A stretch of 64,000 bases of DNA from Armigeres subalbatus (lineage: Eukaryota; Arthropoda; Insecta; Diptera; Culicidae), in contig NC_085140.1 of assembly GCF_024139115.2 (NCBI RefSeq), forward strand, positions 51,113,907-51,177,906. Direction: 5' to 3'. Every line of letters begins with the position of its first letter. The stretch's first letter is position 1. A program made the position numbers and the translations under genes. Below the pieces are notes generated by a model. That model searched no databases, was not told where the DNA came from, and saw nothing but the letters and a program-made list of their open reading frames with translations. Shown one piece after another: positions 21,290 to 32,690 of this stretch.

Positions 21290-23350
21290 TCAGAGAAACA
21301 TTCTAGCTGCTATACCGTGCACATATTTCCACAATTCTGGGATTGAGGAAGCTACCAGCAACAGAAGACTAGCTTTGTTAGCAAAACCTTCCGATATTTG
21401 GGTCAATCTCCGTGGTTTTTGTGCTGTTTCTTCCTCTGTAGACGCTCTGCTGTTGCTTCTTCTCCTTAAATTTTCGGATAACTTGTCGTCTTTACAACCT
21501 TTTTCCAATTCCGTCACTCGACTGATATGGGCCTCTAAACGGTTCAGCGTGGTACCATCGAGTGTCTGACTGCCCAGACAAAGTGTTTGCAGATGGCTTA
21601 GTTGTTCCGGAAAGGGGCTAAACGACTTCAGAGGATTGTTGTTCAAGTTGAGGTATTTCAGTCGTGGCATGTGACGCAGTCCGCCGGCTTCAACGATTTC
21701 TATGGCGTTGTGTTCAAGATTCAACTCTAGTAGCTTTGGCAACAAAGCAAAGGTCTTATTATTCAATAGTGTGAATCCACAGAATGCACAACTCAAGTAA
21801 CGCAACGACCTGCTTAGAATAAAATTTTTGTTGTAGCTAGCCAAGTTTCTGTTCCCATCTAGTTTGAGGGTCTCCAAGTTATCGAGGTGCTGAAATGCAG
21901 TGAGGGATACAAACTCCAGCTCATTGTTCGATAAGTTAATGAAGGTTACTGCTGGATTGTTTATGAAAAATGATTCATGCAGAGCCTTAATATTGTTTTC
22001 TTGAAGATATATGATTTTCAAGCTAGGTAGTTTCGCAAATGAGGTGTCGTATAAAGCAGTTATAGAGCAGTTTTGCATGGATAAAACTTCTAATGAATTA
22101 CTTATTAGAAAAATCTGCGCTTCTCTTAAATTAAACCTATGATTATTGTCAAATAACAATTGCTTCGCAGTGCGATAGTCGACGAGGTAATCCAGTTCGA
22201 TGAAAACGATGTCCTTGTTGGATAAGTCTATGATTCCATTGTTGGTAACAGGGTGATCGGGTTTCTTTCTGTAAACTGCACGTCCGTGTTCACTCGGCAG
22301 GAGGTACTCAAATTGATGAAAGAAATCCTTGTCGGAGTAGCAGTCCTTGCGTAGATGTCTTATTTTATACATCAAAGTCACCTCTTGTGTATGTGCGTAT
22401 GGTTGCAACAAGTTTTGGTCAATGCACAGCTGTTCCAATTTTGGCAATTTTATGAGAAGCTCAGGAATCTTTCTGATTTCATTATCATCCAATAGTATTG
22501 TTTTGAAGTTCTGGCCTTCCAGTAGTTGTAGCTCTTCCAGATGAGTAATTCGATTTCCTCGAACATTCAGGGACTCCAGAGCTGGAAGATTTTCAGTGTA
22601 TATAACTCCTTCTATTGAACAGTTTTGAACGCTCAGTCGTTTCAGTGATCCGGATGTTATGTATAAAAACTTCAACTGACGGTTACCATCGAGTATCAGG
22701 GATTTCATATGGCTAAGGAAATCTATTGCGTCATTGTTAATTTGCTCGATTGGATTATTCTTCAGTGAGATCTCCGAAATCCTGGGCATGCCGGCAAACG
22801 TGTTTCGATCCAGATAGAAGGTGTTGCAATTGTCGCAATGGAAAATCGATATGCTTTCACTTCTCAGCTTTACTTGATTAAGATCCAGTTTGACGTTTAG
22901 ACTTAAGTCTAATATTGAAAGAGAGTCTATGTGTCGTAGGTTGCTTTCTTCGTTAAAGGCGATCAGTTCGTTGTCAGCCAACACGATTTTGTCCAACCGG
23001 GAGTTGTGGGCAAATGAATCGGGGTGGATGTATTCGAGAGAATTTTTTCTCAACTCTAGCGACGTTAGATGGGGCAATTTCGACAGCGATGACTTATAGA
23101 TGGAGTGTACTCCACAACTATTGCATATGTATGAGGACAATTCGTCGTGTGAAAGCAAAACTTGATTTTTGGGAAATTCAAACTCTGTCTGGTTGCTCAT
23201 GTCCAGTTCGCGAAGGTTTGGATATTTGGCATACATTGTTTCGTCTGTAATGGGGTTGTCCGTTTTGATGCTTTCTATGATGTTGTATGACGAGGTGTTT
23301 CTCAACATGAAAATACCAATGATGGCCAATATTGAAGGAGGACGCATCAT
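21290..23350 (-). CDS. Leucine-rich-repeat protein, secreted or membrane-anchored (about 686 aa)
   Basis: This is the only host gene I recognise. I start it at the ATGATG at 23350, because the upstream minus-strand sequence ends in a good 3' splice site (TTATTATTTTCAG) directly before that ATG; the extra in-frame residues further upstream are intron. The first about 20 residues are hydrophobic (ILAIIGIFML), a likely signal peptide. Two LRR blocks follow, separated by a non-repeat linker (KDFFHQFEYLLPSEHG). Repeats show LxxLxLxxN cores (LTSLELRKN, LKYLNLNNN) and odd Cys-bearing variants (ICNSCGV, FHCDNCN, VQNCSI, MQNCSI, CAFCGF). The tail is charged (ENLRRRSNSR) and ends with a hydrophobic stretch (SLLLLVASS), perhaps a membrane or lipid anchor. 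No intracellular signalling domain is seen. Related mosquito LRR proteins act in adhesion or immunity; the role here is unknown. The ORF is intact. Confidence 0.85.
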   Translation of the reverse strand: MMRPPSILAIIGIFMLRNTSSYNIIESIKTDNPITDETMYAKYPNLRELDMSNQTEFEFPKNQVLLSHDELSSYICNSCGVHSIYKSSLSKLPHLTSLELRKNSLEYIHPDSFAHNSRLDKIVLADNELIAFNEESNLRHIDSLSILDLSLNVKLDLNQVKLRSESISIFHCDNCNTFYLDRNTFAGMPRISEISLKNNPIEQINNDAIDFLSHMKSLILDGNRQLKFLYITSGSLKRLSVQNCSIEGVIYTENLPALESLNVRGNRITHLEELQLLEGQNFKTILLDDNEIRKIPELLIKLPKLEQLCIDQNLLQPYAHTQEVTLMYKIRHLRKDCYSDKDFFHQFEYLLPSEHGRAVYRKKPDHPVTNNGIIDLSNKDIVFIELDYLVDYRTAKQLLFDNNHRFNLREAQIFLISNSLEVLSMQNCSITALYDTSFAKLPSLKIIYLQENNIKALHESFFINNPAVTFINLSNNELEFVSLTAFQHLDNLETLKLDGNRNLASYNKNFILSRSLRYLSCAFCGFTLLNNKTFALLPKLLELNLEHNAIEIVEAGGLRHMPRLKYLNLNNNPLKSFSPFPEQLSHLQTLCLGSQTLDGTTLNRLEAHISRVTELEKGCKDDKLSENLRRRSNSRASTEEETAQKPRRLTQISEGFANKASLLLLVASSIPELWKYVHGIAARMFL

Positions 23351-23363
23351 CTGAAAATAATAA
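23351..23363 (-). promoter_or_regulatory. 3' splice site before the LRR start codon
   Basis: The minus strand reads a pyrimidine-rich tract ending TTTTCAG immediately before ATGATG. It implies a 5' untranslated exon upstream. The donor is not certain; a GTGAAA near 23459 is one candidate, which would give an intron of about 110 bp. A TATTTAAA word at 23517-23524 (minus) could be the TATA box. Confidence 0.5.
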
Positions 23364-23572
23364 AAAGAACAAATGATAATCTTCTCCAGTAAAATGTAAG
23401 TGATTGTTTTTATCAAAACAAGTCATCTCAGCCGGGATATTTGATCAACGATTATTTTCACTGAAAAACACGGACTGTGATGCTTATCCTTTTTAATTCA
23501 GTAATGTCTGCATGTGTTTAAATAAGGGAAGATCTATTGATTATGTAACACAAAACCCGACCATTTCCTCCT

Positions 23573-23672
23573 TATGTCACACTTTCTGTATGAAGCATCC
23601 ACAATTGTTGTATGGTTCGTCAGACTTCTCTCAAGCCCTCCCGCCCCTCAAAGCGTTACGTTATTTATGGAT
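23573..23672 (-). mobile_element. MITE fragment, TACGTAACGC family
   Basis: ATGTCACACTTTCTGTATGAAGC and GCGTTACGTTATTTATGGA match, in reverse, the MITE at 33665-33840 (GATGCTTCATACAAAAAGTG, ATTACGTAACGC). Only one side of the family is present. Confidence 0.6.
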
Positions 23673-23689
23673 GTTTTCTAAGTTTTTTT

Positions 23690-24705
23690 AGGGGCAGCAG
23701 GGACTATGTCCAAGGACTTGACGATCCCTCTCCAGGCCATCTGCGAGTTGTGGCGCCTGCCTAGGATGTGGTGAGGTTTGACAGTGGGCCCTGTTAAATC
23801 TCTATAAAAAGCTGCATGTATCCGAAAGTAGGCTCCGCCAAAGCGATTGTGTGCCGATCAAAGCGCACAAGCCCAAGTCCTGGTGTTAGGTGGGACGCTA
23901 AACAGCCCGGACACGACGGCCCTCCGAAGAGACAGGAGGTTTGCGCAGGCCTAATAAGCCGCCTTTGAAAACAACCATTACGAACGACATAGAAGATAAT
24001 ACAACTCGATACAATCGGCAACGACCTAGGCGACGAAAAAAGGATCACGATTGAAAGCTTGGAACATGGAACTGGAAGTCGCTAGGCTTCGCAGGCTGCG
24101 ACAGGATAATCTATGATGAATTACATCCCCGCAACTTCGACGTCGTAGCGCTGCAGGAAATCTGCTGGACAGGATAGAAAGTGTGGAAAAGCGGGCATAG
24201 AGCGGCTACCTTCTACCAAAGCTGTGGCACCACCAACGAGCTGGGAACCGGCTTCATAGTGCTGGGAAAAAGCGCCAACGCGTGATTGGGTGACAATCGA
24301 TCAACGCAAGGATCTGCAAGCTGAGGATAAAAGGCCGATTCTTCAACTATAGCATCATCAACGTGCACAGTTCACACGAAGGGAGACCCGACGACGAGAA
24401 AGAAGCGTTCTACGCACAGCTGGAGCAGACATACGATGGATGCCCACTGCGGGACGTCAAAATCGTCATCGGTGACATGAACGCACAGGTAGGAAGGGAG
24501 GAAATGTATAGACCGGTCATCGGACCGGATAGTCTGCATACCGTATCGAACGACAACGGCCAACGATGCATAAACTTTGCAGCCTCCCGCGGAATGGTAG
24601 TCCGAAGCACTTTCTTTCCCCACAAAAATATCTACAAGGCCACATGGAAATCACTTAATCAAGTAACGGAAAACCAAATCGACCATGTTCTACTTGATAC
24701 CTGAT
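23690..24705 (+). pseudogene. RTE-type endonuclease fragment
   Basis: Plus-strand frames give the apurinic endonuclease of an RTE-like element: NFDVVALQEICW, then INVHSSHEGRPDDEKEAFY, VIGDMNAQVGRE and NQIDHVLLD. Several stops and shifts lie before 24363. The fragment ends just before the SDHYLV motif and meets, head to head in strand terms, the minus-strand RTE piece. It supplies target-site nicking in the intact family; here it is dead. Confidence 0.82.
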
Positions 24706-27115
24706 GGGCTACAGCTCTTCGATGAACCTACGTCGAATGGAGTATTCTTCTCCACTGGACTCAATCCTGGGACAATCGCTTCCAGTCGCCCTGAACATTG
24801 AGCGCCCTCAGGTCCTCTTCAACTGCAAAAAGCCATCGTGTACGTGGCCTTCCACGAAGCCTGCGGTCTCTTCCGGGTTCTTTATTAAATATTATCTTCA
24901 CTAGACGTTCTTCCGGCATACGAACAGCGTGACTAGCCCACCGTAGTCTCCGTGTTGAATAAACCTTATAATATCCAGCCCTTCAACCCCCTGCTATAAT
25001 TCGTGATTCATTCGGCGCCGTCAGATACCGTTCTCCTGTTTACTGCCGAGTATTGTCCGCAGCACCTTACGCTCATACACTCCGAAAACTCTCCGATCAG
25101 CCTCCTTTAACGTCCATGTTTCATAGCCGTATAAAGCTACCGGAAGAATCAGAGTAGTATACAGCGCGAGTTTTGTTTTCGTTTGCAGACTACGGGACTT
25201 AAGCTGGTTACGAAGTCCGTAATAAGCCCCATTTGCAGCTGCAATACGCCTTTTCACCTCGCGGGTAACATCATTATCGCACGTCACTACCCAAGAAACC
25301 AAAAGTACGGATAAGATGGGATGTTTTGGCTTAAGCAGCTTGCTTTTTAAGTAATTTTTGATATGGCTGGAGCGCAAAAAATGAGCTTTGAAGTTCTGTT
25401 AAGGTGCTTGGAACTCGATGTGAACCAAGAGTGAACTAATTGGTTCGGTTAGGAACAAATTTAAGTAAAATGTGAACTTTTGGTTGCTTGGGTAATGTTA
25501 CAAGATACACAAATTCTTCTACCACTTCAAGCCTTTCACCATCCAGCACCATTTCGCTACCACCACCACTGATGAACCCACGTTGATTGCCGGCGACCAT
25601 ATACTTCGTTTTGCTGGTATTGGTTGTGAGTCCAATCCTCGCTGTCTCCCTCTTAAAAGACACAAAAGCCTCTTCCACGGCACGGCACGGATCAATCCCG
25701 ATAATATCGATATCGTCCGCAAATCCCAGGAGCATATACGATTTTGTGATAATGGTACCGCTGCTTTGCACACCAGCTCTCCTAATCGCTCCCTCGAGCG
25801 CTGTATTAAACAGTAGATTCGAGAGTGCATCACCCTGCTTTAATCCATCTAAGGTAACAAATGACGTCGATATTTCATCCGCAACCCTTACACTTGATTT
25901 CGATCCGTCCAACGTTATATGAATCAACGTTATATGAATCAGCCGGAAAACCATGTTCAAGCATAATTTGACACAATTCATTCCGTTTCACTGAATCGTA
26001 CGCCGCCTTGAAATCAATAAACAGATGATGTGTCTGCAAGTTGTACTCCCGGAATTTATCAAGGATTTGTCTCAGGGTAAACATTTGATCCGTCGTTGAT
26101 CGGCCCTCACGAAAACCTGCTTGGTATTCGGCGACGAAGGACTCTTCAAGCGGTCTCAATCTGTTGAACAGAATACGGGACATAATTTTGTACGTACGGA
26201 GGGTTATTCCTTGGTAATTGGCGCACTTCAGTCTGTGCCCCTTCTTAAAGAGAGGACAAATGAGGCCGTCCAACCAGCTAGCAGGCATTTCCTCGTCTTC
26301 CCATATTTTCGACATAATATGGTGCAGAACTTCATAAAGCTGCTCACTGCCATGTTTGAGAAGTACAGCCGGGAGCTGGTCCTTCCCCGCAGCCTTATTG
26401 TTTTTCAGCTCTTTAACAGGTTTTTTAACCTCATCTAGTGTAGGCGACTCCACAGCTTGTACATCGTCGCATATATTTATTCTGCTCACCGATGCACCGT
26501 CACTTTCACTATTCAACAAAGTCTCGAAGTGTTGCTTCCACATGGCAGCCACTTCAGTTTTATCTGTCAGCAAATTCCCTTGTTGGTCGTTACACATGAC
26601 GGGAGATGGCGCTGTCTTTCTCCGCACGCCATTGACAGACTCATAGAACCTCCGCATATCGTTCTGCTCCATTTTTTCCTGCGCCTCGCTAATCACTTGT
26701 TCTTCATATTCTTTCTTCTTCCTGCGGTGGATTCGTTTTCGGCTGCTTTTGCTTCCTTGTACCGATCTCTATTCGATCGGGTACCCGACACCAACATCCG
26801 GCTTCTGGCAACGTTCTTCTCGTCTGTCACTCTTTGATACTCCACATCGAACCAACCCTGGGTCGCCTTTGTGCAGTGCCTACCACTTCTCGTGCTGTTG
26901 TTCTCACCGCTCGATAGATCGACTCCCATAGATCGTTGATGTTGTCACTAACGTTGATATCACTTATCCGTTCGTCGAGTTTCTGGTGGTACTCAGTCGA
27001 TAATCGCTGGATATTGAAACGCATCGTTCGCTGTGATCTTTCGTTCGATACAGTTGACAACCGTGATCGAATTTTACTGACAACGAGGTAGTGATCAGAG
27101 TCAATGTTCGCGTTT
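24706..27115 (-). pseudogene. RTE-type reverse transcriptase piece, inverted
   Basis: On the minus strand, starting at 27115: the endonuclease end NIDSDHYLVVSKIRSRL, a linker, then RT motifs KAAGKDQLPAVLLK, CPLFKKG, FREGRSTTDQ, FIDFKAAYDSV, GLKQGDALSNLLF and GFADDIDIIG. The thumb follows (YETWTLKEADRRVF) with a C-terminal region to about 24706. It is interrupted by a 203-bp MITE at 25290-25492, frameshifted near 25950-25975 and elsewhere. It begins roughly where the plus-strand endonuclease fragment ends, which suggests an inversion or two copies joined tail to tail. Confidence 0.85.
25290..25492. mobile_element. 203-bp MITE with TA duplication
   Basis: The ends are CCCAAGAAACCAAAAGT and its inverse with one mismatch (ACTTTTGGTTGCTTGGG). 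TA flanks both sides (25288-25289 and 25493-25494), consistent with a Tc1/mariner-type MITE. It splits the RTE reverse transcriptase between the FVYL and VTCDNDV stretches. Confidence 0.75.
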
Positions 27116-27119
27116 GAGT

Positions 27120-27560
27120 TTCAGGGGCATTCTTGAGCCCCTTCGAAACGCACAGAGGGTTACGGCAAGGTGATGATCTTTCGTGTCTGCTATTCAACAT
27201 CGCTTTGAATGAGACAATACGAAGGGCAGGGATCGACACGAGTGGTACGATTTTCACGAAGTCCGTCCAGTTATTTGGTTTCGCCGACGACATTGATATC
27301 ATGGCACGCAACTTTGAGAAGATGGTGGAAGCCTACATCATACTGAAAAGCGAAGCTAAACAGATTGGGCTAGTCATCAACACGTAGAAGACGAAGTACA
27401 TGATAGGAAAAGGCTCAAGAGAGGTCAATGTAAGCCACCCGCCACGAGTTTCTATTGGTGGTGACGAAATCGAGGTGGTTGAAGAATTTGTGTACTTGGG
27501 CTCACTGGTGACCGCGCGCACTGGGAGTTTTAGAAAGGAAAGTGCTGTGTACCATCTATG
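27120..27560 (+). pseudogene. RTE-type reverse transcriptase fragment (plus strand)
   Basis: The plus-strand translation starts within the RT palm (HRGLRQGDDLSCLLFN), passes FGFADDIDIMARN and continues to the VEEFVYLGSLVTA stretch, with a stop at 27385-27387. It is related to, but diverged from, the inverted piece next to it, so at least two RTE copies contributed to this locus. Confidence 0.8.
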
Positions 27561-27624
27561 GTGGTGTGCAGATGGCGGACGGCACGTGGAGGAGGCAGGG
27601 AATCAATATTCGAGCAAAGCCTAA

Positions 27625-27879
27625 CAATATACTCTTTGTCATCAACAGAGTTTGTTACTGACAAAGGCACCTAGTGGCAAACCTTTATTTATCAGAACCC
27701 GAACACAATATGCCAAAAACCATTTGCCTTGCATGCTCTGATATTTCCGAGAATACGATGCTAATTTTGTAATCATTGTTCGATTCTCGAATATTTCCTT
27801 AAAGGCAGAAACTTCTTCTTCTTCTTATTGGCATTACATTAGAATATAAGTCGTAGTAGAATATAAGTCAGATCACGAC
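27625..27879. other. Short unassigned junction sequence
   Basis: Between RTE and I-clade sequence. It contains CTTCTTCTTCTTATTGGCATTAC near 27810-27835, a word shared in part with about 40007-40016, and nothing coding. Confidence 0.35.
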
Positions 27880-28647
27880 CGTCTGTCACGACCATTGACC
27901 TGGTTGGGTCCAGTAAGCTTCGCATCACGGTCAGTGATCGCAAACAGGCCAACGAGATTGCCACCTGTGAGCTTTTCACTCTCGAATACATATAAGGTCT
28001 ATTTACCGTCAGCAGTTTGTGAGATCGCGGGGGTGGTGACGGAGGGAAGTATGACATGCGACGATTTGAAGCAAGGTTTCGGTCGTTTCAAGAACGCTTC
28101 TTTGCCTCCTGTTTCGATACTGGATTGCAAGCAAATGTATTCGGTGTCGCAGGAGGGAGAGAAGCGGATTTATTCCCCGTCTGAATCTTTCTGCGTCACC
28201 TTTTCCGGGTCCGCACTACCTGGCAAACTTCGTCTACCTGTTCGGCTGTATGTACCGAAGTTGATGAATTGTGTTAATTGCAAGCAGCTGGACCACACCG
28301 CTCAGTACTGCTGCAATAAACCTCGCTGTGCATCGTGCGGAGAGAAGCATGTGGATGGCGCGTGCAAGACGCCACCGAAATGTGTCTATTGCAATGAAGG
28401 CCCTCCACAGGCTCTTGAAGCTTGCCCGACGTATACATACAGCGCCGAATCCACCAGAAGCGTTTTCTTCAGCAGCGTTCTCAACATAGCTACGCCGAAA
28501 TGCTGAGGAAGGCCGTTTCACCAGTTGTTTCTGACACCATCTACTCGTCTCTTCCTTTGGACGATCAAGGTAGCTCTGATTCCGAAGTTGGAAATGGGGC
28601 CTTTGTTTTCAAAGGCTCAACGAGGAAACGAGTAAAACAAAGCCACA

Positions 28648-29065
28648 CGGGTAAAAATCCGTTCCCGGAAATGAGAAAATAATTCATGATTTCATGAACC
28701 CAACGTGTTTTCATGTTATGAAAGTACACCATGAATATAAATCATGATTTCATGATTTATTTTCGCGTAACGCAACCAATGCGTTACGATTTGGTTGTTG
28801 AGATCGAAAAATAAGAAAAAAAGGTCAACAGGGGTTTTGAACTCGAGTACACCGAGTGAGAGTCCGGCATGCTACCTTTCAGCCGTTCTCACTTCTTGGG
28901 AAAGGAGTGATCGAAGTATAACCGGTTATGCATTTTGCCGACTGTTGAAGATTGCGCAGTACCATGAACAATGTTCCTGAAATCATGAATTATAATCATG
29001 ATTTCATGAGCTGGCATGATTCATGATTTCATGATTTTTTATTCATGATTGTGGGTATGCATTTG
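28648..29065. mobile_element. Insert rich in TTCATGAAATCATGAA palindromes
   Basis: About 420 bp interrupt ORF1. Several copies of ATGATTTCATGA and ATTCATGATTT sit near both ends (28686-28760 and 28975-29050), around a less repetitive centre. The termini and target duplication are not resolved. Confidence 0.55.
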
Positions 29066-29187
29066 TTTCCTTGCAGCGTCCCTCGAAAAAGTCTAGAAAA
29101 CAGCCTCAAAGAGAGCCCCATTCCAACATGGCGAAATCAAACGCAGGTGGAACTCAAAAACGTTCAACTTTTGTGGTTACACATCAG

Positions 29188-30642
29188 GGCCCTGTAGCAT
29201 AATCAGACTAATAATATTAGCTACAAGTTACAAGTTACAAGTCAACAAATTACAAGTACTTGTAATTTGCGTCGCATAATAATCTTTTGCCAACTAATAA
29301 TATAAGTACTTGTATTATTAGTAAGGTTGAAATTACAAGTCCGTCAGGTTCATTTACCTGTCGAAATTCATCCGACAGTTCACTGTCAATGAGGAGGTAA
29401 ACGATTTGTTTACGTTTGTTTGCAAATTTGTGGATAGAATATATATTTTGACTGCGATAGGTATGCACGGAACACTCTCTGTAAATTTATTGATTCCGCG
29501 GTTTAAGCCGGCTTCGTGGTTTTGGTATTTTTAACCAAGCCAATGTAATGCACACTGGAGTCGTTTTCACGTGATCTTTAGGATTGACTTAAGTTTTAAT
29601 TAAGGCGAGTTACGCAAACGTATCCTCCATGATAAATCGAATCCCGCTAGACTTGTTTGTTGTGGGTTTTTGAAGAGGGTTTAATTTACGACTGTGTAAG
29701 ACTTATGCGGGTTTAGATTTTGCTTCTAATTCGATTATGAAATTTGGACGATCTCTCTTTAGTTCAAAATCCTTGCTGATGAAAATATCGTAATAAATTC
29801 TACTCAGAATTTAGGTAATTTTCCGTTTTTCCTTTCTTTCCCATGATTGTTGTCAAACATAATGCAATATGTATGGTCTTAAACAAGATTGTTTAGTATA
29901 ATAATACAATAATACAAATTTCAGTAAATTAATATATTCTCAATTTTGAGATGAATAAAGTCAACTTTGGGTAAACCAAACTCAGCTTTGGTTAATATGT
30001 TTTAAGTGGATTAAGTTAAACTACTAAGTATTAGGAAACTCATTTGACTCAAAATAGGGTTATTGGTCCAAAGTGCGGATTTGAGCTAAAACAACCCACT
30101 TATGAGTAGTTTTGGGTTTCTGTGTACTGCATAATTGCTAATGATCTTTAGCGCTCCATTTGAATACTTGATGTCAGCACTTGAATTACTTCTACTATAT
30201 GCAAAGTCATTTGACAATTTTCATAATTCTCAGTGTTATATGGGAACGAGAAATTTATTCTTAGTGCCCAGTATGTATTTCATTATATGTTAATTTGAAG
30301 CAACTAGAATAATAGTTTCTTTCTCTGTTAAGTCGTTAAAAACAATTAAACTATACATAATTACTTTGCACAGCTAAAATAATAAAATAAAAGCTACTTG
30401 TAAATTAAATTACAGCACCATTCATACTTGTAAAAGAAACTACAAGCCAACGCTAATAGTTTCTACTTGTATTTTCTTTATGCAACAGTTACTTGTAAAT
30501 TCCACTAATATTATTAGTGCGGTTTACTTGTAATATTAGTCTTGTAAATTCATACTTGTAGATTCATTATGCAACAGAAAAATACAAGTTACAAGCTACT
30601 CTACTAATATTATTAGTACAATTTCGATTATGCTACAGGCCC
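29188..30642. mobile_element. 1455-bp DNA element with CTGTAGCATAATC ends
   Basis: The ends are GGCCCTGTAGCATAATC and its inverse with one mismatch, flanked by CAG (29185-29187 and 30643-30645). The 3-bp duplication and GG-starting ends fit a PIF/Harbinger-like element, although the usual TWA target is absent, so this is tentative. Both subterminal regions are crowded with ACAAGTTACAAG/CTTGTAATATTAG words, likely transposase-binding repeats. There is no transposase ORF, so it is non-autonomous. Confidence 0.75.
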
Positions 30643-30900
30643 CAGGATGAACGTGAGTTTCCACCGCTTCCGGGGACATCTAAAATCCCAGATGCTCCAT
30701 TTTTTGCCAGAAAGAGCGTGTTCAACAACCTCCGAGCACTCCAATGTTCACTTTTTCTGGCATCGTGGAGCTCATCCTCAACTTCATCGATGCTTCCGAC
30801 CCCGTGAAGAACATGGCCAAAACTGTTCTTCCTATTCTGATTCCTCTACTGAAGCAACTGGCTGCAAAAATGCCCCTCCTCGAGTCATTCGTATCCTTCG

Positions 30901-31125
30901 ATGACTAATTTCGTCGACAAGGCTCATATGATTTCGATTCTACAGTGGAACTGTCGAAGTATTCTTCCAAAATTAGATATTTTTAAATTTTTAGTTAACA
31001 AATTACAATGCGATGTTTTCGCTTTATGTGAAACATGGCTAACATCAGATGTAAGCTTTCATTTTCCCGATTTTAACATCATTCGCCGCGATCGGGCAAA
31101 TCCATATGAAGGGGTGCTTTTAGGG
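30901..31125 (+). pseudogene. I-clade ORF2, N-terminal endonuclease start
   Basis: ATG at 30901 opens an endonuclease start: ILQWNCRSILPKLD, FALCETWLTSD, FNIIRRDRANPYEG, VLLGIKK. After about 31130 the similarity is lost and repeat-rich DNA follows. The remaining endonuclease and most of the RT are missing; the C-terminal part reappears at 35190. Confidence 0.8.
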
Positions 31126-32394
31126 ATAAAAAAAATCATAAGGGTTGTGTACAAGACACGACCGCCCGACGTAAACTACGTAAAACAGTTTGGTGAAATT
31201 AAGAATCTAGTGCCAGTGCAAGAATACATATTTGCAGCAGCTCTCTACAATAACAATACGCGCTCGTTATTCTGCTACGAACGGCAACGTAATTCTGCTA
31301 CGACGTCGTACTTTGAACAAATTCGTCTCGCCTCAATCTTCCTATGTTTAAAATGGTGTCCATGAGAAGAATCGATTAATTCCCAATAATGCATATTTCG
31401 AATCACTAACGACCACACGACCCACGCCATAGGCTGGAATAACAAAACCAAATAAGAATCTTGAAAGAATTAAACTTGACTGCCACTGAAGCCATCCATG
31501 CAAATACATATTTGTAGCATCTCCCTCCGACGCGCGCTCGTGATTCTGCTACGGACACCAGGCAACTTTATGGCGTCTCCAAGCGGTTAATTTGCACTTT
31601 TAAAAAAGTTCGCCTCGCCTCAATCTTCCTTTGTATAGAATGGAAGTCCTGAGAAGAACCGATTTTTCCAATATCCCATGTGTATTTGGAATAAAATTTG
31701 CTCAGCAACTCCGCCGATGCAGCAACAACAACTACTGGACTGCGCGACAGCCATCTGATGATTCGGCTCTACGCACGCCGTTAATTGCCAGATCCAAAAA
31801 TGCTGCTTCTAACATGGATATAAAGATGTACTGCTGTTGCCACGACCGCCACCATTATCGAACAAAAAATTTTCATCCGCATCACCACAGCTGTTGTCGC
31901 TAGGACCGCTTCTGGACGCCTTGGTCCGCTTTCCATGAAATCCAGAATGAAAATGACGTGCGCACGCGAAACACGGGGCTTTTTATAAACAGGAAAAAAG
32001 AAGCAGTGGATCAAAAGGCCCGTACCTTACTGCAATCTGATGTCCGTGTTGGGGATTTAAGAACGGGATTGATTATTTTTGAATTTTTCACCCGGTTTGG
32101 AAAGAAATAACATTTTCAATAGTTTGCCGTTGATAATGAATAGTTTTAATACAATTAGGAAATTGGTGGAAAGTTTCCGAAACTGTTAATAACAAAATCT
32201 CGAAAATCCGTCGAAAGATAAAGTCGCCATTACCGTTTGAAATCTTACATGATTTCGTGACGGTCCCCAATTTGGAAATTTTCATTTTGCACCCCGTATC
32301 CGAGGCTTCCCCTTAGACGTAGTTAACATCAAAATGCGCGAACAAAAAACACGTCCGTACGTGCTGCTGTCTCGAACTGGAATGGGCCACGCGC

Positions 32395-32570
32395 GCGCGG
32401 GAGAGCAGTTTTCTTATAATCAATAAAGATGGCTCATTAGTCCCGCCTCTTTGTTGTCCGGTATGACTGCAAATATTGTGTAACCGTCACACACTCACCA
32501 AAGGGGCGTGGCTACAGGTTCAACTTTATTGATTACAAGAAAGCAGCTCTTCCGCGCGCACGAGCCATTT
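32395..32570. mobile_element. MITE with CTTATAATCAATAAAG arms, copy 1
   Basis: GAGCAGTTTTCTTATAATCA at the left and its inverse TGATTACAAGAAAGCAGCTC at the right form imperfect terminal repeats. A second copy lies at 33185-33355 inside the duplicated segment. Confidence 0.6.
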
Positions 32571-32690
32571 CGTTCGAGAGCTCCTACCGTTCGAGGAGCT
32601 CCTACCGGAAATTTTATTCCCGGCGAGGGTGTGGGTCGCGCGGTCGTCGTCATTAACATTAGCAGCGCTCAGTTAAAATTTTCTTGTATG

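Larger units (their letters stand above)
27880..30900 (+). pseudogene. I-clade retrotransposon ORF1 (gag-like), interrupted twice
   Basis: The RNA-binding ORF1 is recognised by three Cys/His knuckles in a row: CVNCKQLDHTAQYC, CASCGEKHVDGAC, CVYCNEGPPQALEAC. A frameshift near 28490 leads to the next part (SYAEMLRKAV). The ORF is split at about 28648-29065 by a repeat rich in ATGATTTCATGA, resumes with RPSKKSRKQP, and is split again at 29188-30642 by a 1455-bp DNA element. Removing that element and one CAG continues the frame into EFPPLPGTS. The ORF1 end carries further stops. ORF2 starts immediately after, at 30901. Confidence 0.8.
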
